Shown: piece by piece, positions 53,735-64,000 of the stretch | How positions within the stretch are numbered: the first letter of the stretch is position 1 | Layout: the number at the start of each line of letters is the position of its first letter | Assembly (NCBI RefSeq): GCF_035083965.1 | Contig: NC_089739.1 | Location: 6,126,001 to 6,190,000, forward strand | Origin: Branchiostoma lanceolatum | Taxonomy: Eukaryota > Chordata > Leptocardii > Amphioxiformes > Branchiostomatidae | DNA: 64,000 nucleotides | Direction: 5' to 3' | Program-made: the position numbers and the translations under genes | Notes under the pieces: model-generated | Seen by the model: only the letters and a program-made list of their open reading frames with translations | What the model was told of the DNA's origin: nothing | Databases searched by the model: none

Positions 53735-56594
53735 ATGTCAGCAATGGAGCAGACGGCATCGCCCCCTAGCGGTTACGTGTGTAACCTCAGCGCAGAGGCT
53801 CTGAAGAAGGCGCGAGAAGAACTAAACGAGGATCCAACCACTAGACTGGCTATGGTGGAAGCTCTCAGGGAAAGAATTCAGCAAAGACCCGATCTCTGTG
53901 TCCAAGACGATGATCACATCCTTCTCAGGTTCCTTCGAGCGAGATATTTCGACGTCGAACAAGCATTCAAGGTAGAGTATAAGTATATGAGTATGACAAA
54001 AAATCATCAGAATGTTTATTGTTTTTTTACAGCGCATCCAACCGTGCAATTTTGCATACTGGCAAATCAACTTCACACGAGACTCTGACATAGACTCGCA
54101 AGATTTTATGATATGATCTCTCGCGAGAGTGCGTGAGTCTCACGAGAAGATAAAAACTTCGGCTTCTCTAAGATCTAAGTTTTATGATATCTAGCCGTTT
54201 TGATGTGTAATCATGTTTTTGATAACCACCGCACATTGCTAGCAAAGAGTTATGATTCTTAGATAATTAACATACAAATTATGTCTGTAAATATACAGTT
54301 GTTGGAGAAATACCACGTATGGCGAACTCACAGTCCAAAAATCTGCAGTAACATGCGCCCCTCCAGTGTGCGGGGACTACTAGAGGCGGGCTACCATGCC
54401 GCGCTGCCGGGTAGAGACCAAGATGGCAGGAAGGTCATGTTTTACAGAATAGGTAAGGACATTCCTCTGGCGTTTGCATGTGCCAAACTAGTTAAAAGTT
54501 TTACAATGTTTGATTCAAGTCCAGTATTTTGAATCCTCGTGCAGTGAAAGCCGATAACGCATATACTCTGTGGTAATAGGCAAAACATAATCAATACAAA
54601 ATTCAATATTTTTTAGCACCAAAATCACACAGAAAAGAAGTCGAAGTCGAACAAAGGGGAAAAAACAGCAAGACACGAAATAAACATGCGAGTATAAAAT
54701 AGCGACAGATATACTAGTGCTTTGTGTGCAATTGCTGATATTTCCTATATATACCATATAATTTTTTCCACAGGAAAATGGGATCCCTCCCAATTTTCTG
54801 CGTACGAGGTTTTTCGATTGAGTCTAATCAGCTCGGAGAAGATCATCCAAGAGGAGGATACTCAGGTTAGATAATCTGTCGATTAGAATATGGTAATCTT
54901 GCGATCGAATTAGGTTAACGCATTCTCCTCCATAGGCCACCATATCATGAATCTTCGCATGATGAGAAAAATGGAGAAATCTCGGTAATGCAGGTGTTAA
55001 AGCGAAATCATTATCATGGCAACATAGAGACGGCGCGGACACAACGCACATGCGCCTCACATGCGTTGCCATGGTGATTCATCGCTTGCCCCCTGCGTTA
55101 CCCATAATTCCGTTATCCGGAACATGGTACCTCTTTCAGAAGTAACCCATAATTACGTTGTCCGGAACAAGACATCCATTTCAGAAGTAACCCATGATTC
55201 CGTTATCCGAAATATGACATCCGTTTTAGAAGTTACCCATAATTCCGTTATCCGGAATATGACACCTGTTTCTTCTCGCACAGGTTCATGGGATCGTTAT
55301 GATTGCGGACCTGACCGGACTCTCATTATCCCACGCCTGGCAAATCGGACCGCGAGTCGCCCAACAAATCGGGTCAATAACAACGGTAAGGATATGTCGG
55401 TGAACGTTAGACATCCAGGTGATAAGATATATACGCCAAATAACAAGTACTCAAGCAACAACCTTGTCGATTTAAATTCTACTGATGAACCATCCTCTTT
55501 TAACATATCAATCCAGGGTTTTGGTATAAAAACTTATTCTCCAGTTCTTCCCTTTAGTCACTGACAAAACTGATAGCGGGTGTTGTCTGAAACGTCAGAC
55601 TGTTTCAAGATTTCATCCAGTTGCTTGAGTAATTGTCATCTAGCGGTACTAAGGATACTAATGAGGATCTATGATCGTTTTCGCAATGTTAGAGCTTTTG
55701 CCACAAGTCTTTTTAAAATTTCTTTGCAATTCTTAGATTTTTTAAAGACATTCGTGCCTGTTGTGATTGGTTTCAGTTGTTTTTGTTTATTTGTTTGTTT
55801 GTTTTTTTGTCTGTTGACAGGATGCCTTTCCCATCCGGGTAAAGGAGATTCACCTACTTAATGAACCAATGGTGTTCAATGCCATCTTCGCCATCATCAA
55901 GCCATTCATGTCCGAGAAAATGAGAAACAGGGTGAGAACTCAAATTTGACAAATTCGCTAAAGTGACAAATTCAGAACTTTCGCTCAGAACTTTGAAATA
56001 GATTTTATGGCAGGCTTGGAAAACTGAATAGATTGAAAATTGAGTGAAATGATATATTGTAGTTCACACTAACATGAAATGAGCTACATGTATATGGAAT
56101 TCTGTATATTTTGGGCCTTTGCCTTCTAGTTCTAGGTAAAAGCTATGATTTGTATGAACCTGTAAAGTTTTACTATAGGTATATGATAACAGTTCATGAT
56201 ATGATAAAAGATACTCCAGACGAGGAAAATACCATTTTTGGAATTTTATCCATATTAGAACTTTTTTGTACCAGTATAAAGTTTTCTATGATACATTAAT
56301 ACACTAAAGATTGACAGACACATCAACGTAATTTTACCTCATTCCCAGATACACCTTCATGGACCCAAGACAGAGACGCTTCTGCAGTATGTGGACCGTG
56401 ATGCTTTGCCTCCGGAGTATGGCGGAACTGGCACCCCATTGGACGAGGCGTGCAGCCAATGGACGGAGACCCTTCTAGCCAGCGAAGACGAATTTTCCGC
56501 CATGTCTTATTCTAACCTAGAAGAAGTCACCGAAAAAAATGAAGTAGAGGAAGATGATGAGGTTGAAGAAGCTTCAGAAGTGGAGGAATGCTAG
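53735..56594 (+). CDS. TTPA: Alpha-tocopherol transfer protein-like CRAL-TRIO protein, 6 exons
   Basis: Cytosolic lipid-transfer protein of the SEC14/CRAL-TRIO family; human TTPA moves alpha-tocopherol to the plasma membrane for export on lipoproteins. Exons: 53735-53971, 54299-54452, 54774-54865, 55284-55385, 55821-55931 and 56349-56594; phases agree; 313 residues. CRAL-TRIO-N helices (ALKKAREELNED, HILLRFLRARYFDVEQAFK) are followed by the lipid-binding domain: ALPGRDQDGRKVMFYRIGKW, EVFRLSLISSEKIIQEEDTQ, GLSLSHAWQIGPRVAQQIGS, DAFPIRVKEIHLLNEPMVFN, IHLHG and LPPEYGG. The basic residues of PIRVK and KMRNR correspond to those reported to bind phosphoinositides in human TTPA. An acidic tail (EEDDEVEEASEVEEC) is longer than in human TTPA (278 residues). 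A good acceptor (CTCTATGTCAG) ends at 53741, so translation may start at ATG 53744 after an untranslated exon, giving 310 residues. Clavesin is the main alternative. Confidence 0.92.
55094..55275 (+). repeat. 45-bp minisatellite, ~4 units, before TTPA-like exon 4
   Basis: Units of the form GTTACCCATAATTCCGTTAT then CCGGAA-ATGACA-C-TTTCAGAA. The period is 45 bp, a multiple of three, so the array stays open in one frame and reads as a 15-residue repeat (EVTHNSVIRNMTPLS type). It ends about 10 bp before the acceptor AG at 55282-55283. I regard the long ORF over it as non-coding because exon 4 uses another frame. Confidence 0.85.
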
Positions 56595-56885
56595 ATGTGA
56601 CTAAGACTTTAACTTTAATAGTCTCCACTCTCCACCGGTGAATAGTTTGTCAAAGGAGTCATTCGACCGCGAATGAATGTGTAAAATGCTTTAAAATTAC
56701 TATTTTCATATCCGTCCTATGAGTTGCCTTTAATACATTCCTACAGCGGTCTAGTTTTCGCGAAGACAAAGAATTTAGTAATCTTGTATGTCAGCCATAG
56801 CTTGAGAGAGAGAAGTCTGTTACATCCACATGCAATTTGCTGTTTTGATATAGGAATCCTAATTATGAATTTTGTACATAATGTA

Positions 56886-56891
56886 AATAAA
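56886..56891 (+). terminator. Candidate poly(A) signal for the TTPA-like gene
   Basis: AATAAA about 290 bp past the stop; a second AATAAA lies at 57137-57142. Confidence 0.45.
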
Positions 56892-56894
56892 AAA

Positions 56895-58650
56895 TTGTAA
56901 AATGTAGATTTATTTGAGATTAACAGATTAGTCAATAATTTGTGTACCAATACAGAAAACTTACAAAGAAACCAGTGCCTTGACTTAATTTTATTAATGA
57001 ATTTGGCGGTTATTTGTTGAATTAATGAATTGATAAATGGATGGATAAATGAATGAATGGACAGATAGATAGATTGATAGCAATATACAATCTTAGTGTA
57101 ATAATCTATTCAGGCCTTCTCCTCCAATTATTGATGAAATAAAGCCATTGCGTAATAACAGGAAAGCATCTACTCTAAGAATTTGCATCAACAGCTAGAT
57201 CCCTTGAGCTCCGATGTGTTCTCGTCCTGAAATTCATAGGTGGACCGCCAGGAGCGCTATTTCATCAGACTACACCCACAAACGGGTAATTGATAAAAAC
57301 GTGAGGTGACCTTCAAAGGAAAGGTGTCAAGACTATACAGGTGGTGGTGTCAGGCTTAGATATACATATATTCAAATACTATATAGTGGACTAAGGAGTT
57401 GAGAGCCAATGTCTGAAAGGATCAAACAATTGTGCTCGCGGTCAAAGAATCGATTTGGCTTATATTTTGCACAGAGGTAGTACTTGGCCCACAACCCCTG
57501 AAAATAGTTTTCTTTCCGCTCAACACCCATCGTTGCCATGGAAACGGCCCAATCAAGAGTTGGACCCATTTTGACAGATTTTTATAGGGCGACAACATAG
57601 AAATTGGCAAAGGTTAGAGCATGCTCACTGCTTTAGCGTAGCGGAAAATTCAAAAGGCTCAGTTTAGACAAATGCTTGAACTTCTTGAAAAATGGTGTGA
57701 ATATATAAGTACTTGGGCAATACGATGTTTTAAGGTTACGAAAACTAATTTTTGCCTAACTTTGAGATGCTATAAGCCTCGCTCAGTAAAGGACAAGGGT
57801 TAAGTGTATTACGCAGAAAAACGTAAAAGAAAACTTATAACATTTCTTTGGTTTGGGCCACGCAACTTTGTTGATATGGATGATCCTCGCGGGAATATTG
57901 AATCAGTATCGTCCATTTCCAAAAAAGATTACAATTTATGTACGTGTAAATCGCACAAAAGATGCTACAAAATGAGCAAACACATGCCATGAATTGGAAA
58001 AAAAGATACCAGAAAGCGGGTACTTATGACATACAATGCCTCTTTTCCTTTCGTACAAACATATTGATTTGTAGTAAACTTACTTCTTGCATGCACAAAA
58101 TGTATTTCCAGCACTGCAGCGAAGGTTTCCAAAGTCGTCCAAAAAAATGTGAAAGAACAAAATAAAGAATTTCCAGTTTTGTATAATCTTTACCATGTTC
58201 TGTAATATCAGTCATTTGTATTAAATACATTCCTGATCGCTTAGGTTTCCCAAGAAAGACACCTTTATTTTCTAATTTGGTCCAGCTTTCAGTTTTTTTT
58301 GCTCGTTCGCATCAAGAGGCCATTCATATATCCAGAACTCATCCTGTTTTACAGTTTTGGTACAAGACTCTTGTACATTTGTAGGTGTTTTACAACAAAC
58401 GTATTGTCAGTCTCACATCATTCTTCGACTAATGATTCAAAAGTGTTTTAGTTTTGATTTCAAAGGGTGTGGCGAAATCTCATGACATGGTAAGCTAAAA
58501 TTATGCGCAACGTAAGTCTGTTTACCTCGCTTTCCGGTTTGCCAATTTCGCGCCAATTCTTAACCTTTCACCTTTCCCAAGTAGCCAATCAGTGCGCTCG
58601 CAAGGGGGCTGTTCGGACACGTTGATGACGTACAACCCGGAAATAGGTCC
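56895..58650. other. Intergenic region between TTPA-like and RNF217-like genes
   Basis: AT-rich. Short ORFs at 57372-57610, 57804-57992 and 57962-58165 have no recognisable domain. I see no RNA gene or complete mobile element. 57050-57080 has a small GATA/GAAT-type simple repeat. Confidence 0.5.
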
Positions 58651-58653
58651 TGG

Positions 58654-58661
58654 TATATAAA
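58654..58661 (+). promoter_or_regulatory. Candidate TATA box of the RNF217-like gene
   Basis: TATATAAA 228 bp upstream of the start codon, downstream of a GC-richer stretch with GTTGATGACGTACAAC. Position fits a core promoter with a ~200-bp leader. Confidence 0.4.
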
Positions 58662-58888
58662 GAAGTGCGAAGTAACCAAGGGTCATGTTTCTATTTTGAT
58701 TCTTGAGTCAGGGAGGCCGTGGTTTAAATACTCCCGACTGCTGGCAGTTTGGGACAAGCTCAACTCCCTGGCAGCGCTCTTTTGTTGACTTAGCTCTCCG
58801 AGCAAGCATTCGCGACATTCTCGGGCCACCGACCGACTAAGCAGAGCAGAAAAAAGACCTGGGGATCGAACCCGGGGCTCAGAAAAAT

Positions 58889-61800
58889 ATGCCGGACGAA
58901 AAGGTTTTCAACATGGCTGAATCTTCTCTTGCTGGCCAAGGGGAACCCCACACGTCAGAAGGACAACAACAAAACGGGAACGAGGACGATGAAGATTTTA
59001 TTTTCGCAATCGCTGTCGATCTTTTCGACATGGACGTAGAGTTGGGTACGACCAAGGATACAGAAGATTTAACGGGTACGCTGCAGGAACCCCGGCGGGC
59101 CTCAGTGGCCGACCTTGCCGATGGAGAGTCTGCCATGCCCCGGTGCGTGTCCGGCTCGAGTGACTCGCTGGACGACGACGGCATCTCCTGGGGAAGGCTC
59201 GATCTTTTTGCCGACGACGATCAACCAGACACCTCGGTAAACAGACCACCACCAAGGGACGGAAAAATACAACTAACACCCGAGCACAGACTTCTGCTCG
59301 AAAACTTACTCCGGAGACGACGAGCTCGGAACGGGCCGAATTTCGAGGTTAACTCAGTTCTCGATCCTGACGAAACGGCCTCGAACGAGACGCTAGAAGA
59401 AGAATTAGACGAAGAGCAAATACAGCAGTTTGCTGAGATCGTAGACGACCCCGAGTTTATGAATTTCATCGAGTTGGATCGGGACGATTTCGAAAACCAG
59501 TCCACTCCGAGGCTCTCTGCGTCCCTTGTGGGGGAGTTTACCGTGACTGAGTGCGGCGTGTGCCTAGAAACGCAGGCTCTACACCGGCGGCCATGCTGTA
59601 ACTTCCCAGTCTGTGACGCCTGCTTGAAACAGTACTTTACAATACAGGTAATGTGCATGTACAGTCTAGTGCATTTGTTTGTTTTTTAGTTCGTCCATAT
59701 CTTTCTTTTAGTTTTTAACCTATTATTATTATTACTGGTATTTTGCCTCCCCCCTCATTAACATTCTTCTGTTTTGGCCCCTGATAATTTTGGAAGGCTT
59801 GAAATAAGATTTGAAAAAGAAACTGAAAAAAAAATGTTGATTACCTTCACTGTGTGACTAAACAGAACATTGATAGTTAAACTCAAAAACCCAAGCTGTT
59901 GTTTCGTTTTGGTTTCCTTATCTGTTTTTCTTTGGCATAAAAGTTGCCCTGGGGTTGATCAATAATGTTATGATAGTATATGCAACAGGTACATTGCATC
60001 AGCTATGTAAACTGAAAGAAATAAGATACTAAACATTCATTGGTCAATGACTCAACTATGTAAACTAAAATAATTGAAATACTGAACATTCATTGGACAA
60101 TGACTAAACTGATATTTACAGTAACTGTTGTCCTCTGGAAAAAACAAAGGTTTAATTTACAAATTACATCTTTAATTTACAACACTATTTAGCTTTTATA
60201 CTCTACATACCTACAGATGTGAAACTAATGTCTAGTTCCCTTTTTTACAATGCAGCTATTGTTCGGAGTAGTTCTTCTTTTCTTCTTTGAAAAGAGCGTG
60301 GGGTTTGTTTATATAGTTCACCTCTTGTGACAGCGGAATTAAGAACTGTGGCATTTCAGACAATTGAGGTCATGACATTGAAGAGTGACACACCTAAGTT
60401 TTCACGCAAAGTGTTGCAAGGGGGGGGGGGCATGAAAGAAGTGCTGTTATGAATTATGTCAGTAATCAATTATTGAATACTATCTGTCAAGAATATAATT
60501 ACTATTGTGTGTATCCGTTTACATTGGAAATGTAGCTCACAGTTTAATTTGCAAAAGTGCATTTCTTTTATTAGGACTGTCATCACTATTTCCAGGCTTT
60601 TATGCCATTGTGTTTTATTTTTAATTCCATGTTTAAAGCTAAAATTCTCTGTAGGTATTTTAATTTAGAGATTTCATGCAAATCTCTCAACTTTTGTTTA
60701 GTTTTTCTTTTACATCTAAAGATGGCCTCAAAATCAAAACCGAATCTTCCTGATGATATGGTACAGTCAGACACACTTCCAAGCAGTGTAGGGGTAAACC
60801 ATCAGCATTTGGGGGAATAGAGTGTGCAAAAGAGAAAAAAAGTTCCCATTGCTTTTTTCCTTACAGAAATCATAACAAAAATGTGCTACTTAAAAAAAAT
60901 AGATATTTTTTTTGGAACTTCCTGTTTACTTAATTGAAAACCACCCCTGAATATACAATGGTTTGTTCCCAGGATGTAGAAGCTCTATTGTCTAGACTCA
61001 CCTGGCCGAAGGTAAACAAAAGCAGCGACCCGATAAGTGATGACTCACTGTCACTATGTGTATGTCACACAGGCCACATCACCAATGTTTACCACCTGAT
61101 GATGTTACACTCTAAATATAACCCTGAGGGTGACAACAGACATGTAACATGGAATGAATTTGGTACAAACAGCAGTAATGTTGTATCGAATTTACAGATG
61201 TAAAAGTTGCAAATTGAAGAAGTGGATCATCTTATTGTTATCCTGTGTAGATACAGCTGTGTCAGAAATTTGCATGTTTTTCCAATGAAAATATTGTTTT
61301 TTTGCCATCCTTGTATTGTGAGTTCCCTTCATATATAGCTTTCATTTGTGCAATGATTTAGTTTGTTCTTCATGTGTAACATTGTACTCACAGGAATGCA
61401 AATATACACAGACACAGTCACACATGAATGCACATTGATGCATGTATGCACATATGCAGGAATGCAGGCATGCACACACGCAGGCACACACACACATATG
61501 CACACGTATGCACACATGTACACGTTGACAGTGTCAGGCACGCACGTTCACCCACAAGCATGCACACACACACACACACAAACATACACACACACCCATT
61601 CCAAAAGGTAGATGATAGAAATTTTTCATTCCTCTATCCTTCGTCAATAACAATGTCCCTGATTTTTTGGTTGATATGAATTTCTTCTGTATTCATTTGG
61701 TTTCATTTCCCCTTTGAAGTTAGATATAGATTTCTAATTTTAGGCTATCACTAACTGTATCATGACAGCCTAAAATTTAGAAAGCTGCTATTTTAAGTAG

Positions 61801-63720
61801 AAGCTCTGATCTATTTCAGATCTGTACTTAAGTCATCATACAAAGATTTCTTTCATACAAACTAGTTATTATAGGCATTCTTTATCTACTTGGGTGAACC
61901 TAAATTTGTATACTTTGATCAATGTGTTATCAATGAGGTTATGATCTATTTTCTAACCTCTTTGGTGTTATCAAATCTCGTAGCAAATTTTCTTCATCAC
62001 GATAGGACTTTTCCTAACAATGTATCAGGCCACCACATGTAAGTAAACAATGTAATCAATTAGACAACTCCTAATGAAGTGTTTTTGGGATGGTGACAAT
62101 GTTGCTTCTAAAACCACCTGTAACTGTTGGTCCCTTGGGAATTGTAATTTGGGTGGTCCACAGTTCTATTGTTCCTGGGATGTTAAACAGACCTAGTAGT
62201 AAACCAGTAGTCATCCTCTGATTATGAGGCAAAGCATTACACTTTTTTAAGGGTTCAAAAGGGCAATGTGGCTTTGCAAATTGCAGGGAAAATGAGGCTC
62301 ACTTTTTTCAGCGAAGCACACCAGGTCACTTCTACTCCTCTTGATAAATGCACTCTTTAACTGGTAGAATTTGGACGCTTGAGGCTTTCCAAATACTAGA
62401 CCAGTGAAATTATTGTAAACTTTATAGATTTGATCCTTTAAATGCTGAGTTCCACAGGAAAAGACCCAGTTTAGGTCCAAATTTTAGACCGAATTTGTGA
62501 AAATTCATGTATCAATTGTCTTCCTATTTCATGTGACTTTCTGGGTCAACATTTATATTTGCATTGCTTTGTTTTCTGTTTCCTCACATGGGCCCATATG
62601 GGAATAGATACTGGTCCTATGACTCTTGCTTTCACCTTTGGCACACTGAAGTAGCGGTGTGGCACCCCATTCTCTATTGCTTACAGTGTTAGGCAGCAGG
62701 GAGAAGGTTAATAGTGAGGACAAAAAGAGCTTTAACAAAGGCTACATGTGGTTTTGAAGGGATCACTTGAGATCAAAAGCTTTTGAAAAAGCAGATAAAT
62801 TCATCAATTGTCCTTTAAAATAGAAGTGTTTCGGGAAAAGCAGTTCTTAGTTAGACTGGTCACAAAATGAAATTTACATTGTGAGACTGCTTGAAAAAAA
62901 ATTGTAACTCTGTAGAATTCTGAAAAAGGAACTTTAGAAAAAATGAAATGCAATTAGAATTGCCACAAATGTTATTAGATACCACTATCCCAACAAAGCA
63001 ATCAAGAGCTGTGCGATTTTCTTCCATCAGAATTCAGATGGGAAATTTGAATACTAGAATGAGTCATCATATAGTTCTGCAAACATCATCAAGTAATCAG
63101 TCCGGTTGCCTTAGAGATATAATTGTGTGCATGCATCATGTTGTAATTGCTTTTTAGAAATATCTAGTTTTGCCCAGCCAATTCCATAAATGGGTGTCAA
63201 ACTTTTATAGATATGGATATTAGTATTCCTTATAACATCCATCATTTCATCTTTAGAATTCAAAGCAGTATTAGAAAAGGACATGAAGTTCTTTTCTACA
63301 GTACAGTCCTTATTCTGAAGCACATTAGTAACTGTAAAGGCAGAAATGTTCGCAGGGATTTAATTTCACAGTAAGGAGAAAATGGGGCGGTTTTGAGTTC
63401 GCGTTTGAAACAATAGTGGGGCTACAGTCACACAATGGAACGGCTTTTCGTGATGGTTTTAAGATCGCGGTAAAGAGTTCACCACCAAAAACCCCGAACA
63501 TAAGACCACCGCGAAAATTTCTGCATTATATAGTTCTGACTGTAGATTTTTGTTTACAATTGTATATCTCCTGTTGTGTTTGATTAGGTTCTCCAGGCTA
63601 TTGTGAAGCTGTACTGTTGCAGTAGCGAGTGTCAGAGCACCGTTTCGCGGGAAGAAATTACCTTTAGGCTCGACGAAGACGCTCGACTGAAGTTCCAACG
63701 ATATCTACTGGAAGCCAACA
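58889..63720 (+). CDS. RNF217: RNF217-like RBR E3 ubiquitin ligase, first two coding exons (partial)
   Basis: Exons 58889-59647 (253 codons, phase 0) and 63588-63720 (44 codons plus one base); the gene continues past the window. The N-terminal ~215 residues are acidic and low in complexity (for example QNGNEDDEDF and ETLEEELDEEQIQQF) with no domain I can name. From residue 222 comes CGVCLETQALHRRPCCNFPV then CDACLKQYFTIQ, the RING1 of an RBR ligase; the closest relative I recall is RNF217 (CGVCLE...PCC...VCEECLK). Exon 2 continues with LYCCSSECQSTVSREEITF and a helix LKFQRYLLEANS, as between RING1 and IBR. RING1 binds the charged E2; the catalytic cysteine lies in RING2, beyond the window. 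ATG 58889 is the first in frame; 58913 (MAES) is possible. Confidence 0.88.
61421..61605 (+). repeat. CA-rich microsatellite
   Basis: Interrupted (CA)n with GCATGCA/ATGCACA variants, in RNF217-like intron 1. Confidence 0.9.
62645..62712 (+). repeat. Dispersed 65-bp repeat (pair with 1985-2050)
   Basis: CACTGAAGTAGCGGTGTGGC, ACCCCATTCTCTATTGCTTA, CAGTGTTAGGCAGCAGGGAG then AAGGTTAA. The copy at 1985-2050 reads CTCTGAAGTAGCCGTTTGGC ... TTAGGCAGCAGGGAGAAGTTTAA. Same order and spacing 60 kb apart. Confidence 0.7.
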
Positions 63721-64000
63721 GTAAGTATTAGGTTTTTTTGTATCTTCTGTTCTTGATATGCTAGTATGGCCGCTGCTGGATCAAATTCTGTGGATCCTTT
63801 GGCTGGAGTTAGATTCCTAGGGTCGGCTCCAGCTCAGACATGTTGTAAGGGATTGCATTCGTCATTTCGGATGGTGATGTAAAGCCGGTGGCCCCATGTA
63901 TGAGGGAAATTTAGGCATAAGCCTCAAGGGTCAAACCTCTACCTCTTTTTATAAACCAACAGATAAATCTTTTGCATGCTGAGAAAGGTGTGTGTAAATA
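63721..64000 (+). other. Start of RNF217-like intron 2
   Basis: Follows donor AACA|GTAAGT at 63720/63721. No further exon is visible before the window ends. Confidence 0.7.

Larger units (their letters stand above)
59648..63587 (+). other. Intron 1 of the RNF217-like gene
   Basis: 3.94 kb, donor CAG|GTAATG, acceptor TTGATTAG. Contains a CA-rich microsatellite (61421-61605), a small palindrome at 61730-61783 (TTTCTAA-TTTTAGGCT and inverse) and a copy of the 65-bp repeat at 62645-62712. ORFs at 60602-60820 and 60934-61203 have no recognisable domain and are treated as chance. Confidence 0.7.

Noticed and set aside
55061-55564. 167-codon plus-strand ORF with a 15-residue repeat
   Set aside because: First half is the minisatellite; second half overlaps TTPA-like exon 4 in another frame and runs into the intron. 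No independent support.
60934-61203. Possible extra RNF217 exon in intron 1
   Set aside because: No RING or IBR cysteine pattern, and exon 1 joins exon 2 at 63588 in phase with matching homology, so no exon is needed between them.

Overview
The window is eukaryotic genomic DNA from an animal, most likely an invertebrate chordate and probably amphioxus (Branchiostoma). I infer this from compact introns with GT-AG borders, vertebrate-type orthologues that keep detailed exon phase patterns (CEMIP, TTPA, RNF217, a membrane steroid sulfatase), and a dense load of short interspersed and inverted-repeat elements. The species call is inference; no search was possible. Six genes are complete or nearly so and a seventh runs off the right edge.

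Layout, left to right. 1-3194: no gene, degraded repeats. 3195-23934 (+): a CEMIP-like secreted hyaluronan-binding/depolymerising protein, about 25 exons, of which 24 join in one continuous frame of about 1,211 residues (G8 domain, ILEI/GG domain, parallel beta-helix, second ILEI-like domain). It converges on an eight-exon ecto-nucleoside triphosphate diphosphohydrolase (ENTPD) on the minus strand (24723-29736); a ~150-bp AT tract lies between their 3' ends. 29737-33378: intergenic, with a LINE fragment and a young SINE. 33379-45158 (-): two head-to-tail steroid-sulfatase-type genes with identical seven-exon structures (584 codons each). 49214-50440 (+): a single-coding-exon, cysteine-free secreted protein that I cannot assign to a family; its prolines fall at 11- and 22-residue spacing, as in exchangeable apolipoproteins. 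53735-56594 (+): an alpha-tocopherol transfer protein-like CRAL-TRIO gene. 58889-64000 (+): the first two coding exons of an RNF217-like RBR E3 ubiquitin ligase.

The genes are ordinary single-copy loci, not an operon. A possible theme is extracellular and lipid/sterol handling: hyaluronan processing, nucleotide hydrolysis, steroid-sulfate hydrolysis, a candidate apolipoprotein-like protein and a tocopherol carrier. This is suggestive only.

The most unusual signals are: (1) the proline-punctuated 11/22-mer secreted protein; (2) at least eight copies of an inverted GGTCA-n-TGACC motif (nuclear-receptor IR-1 geometry) in and upstream of the steroid sulfatase genes; (3) CEMIP splice sites embedded in repeats: a TTTTCTAG minisatellite of more than 20 decoy acceptors before exon 8, and a 158-bp (ATG)n tract ending 8 bp before the exon 10 acceptor AG; (4) a GC-AG intron in CEMIP; (5) several families of palindromic elements with 9-bp target duplications, one nested in another.
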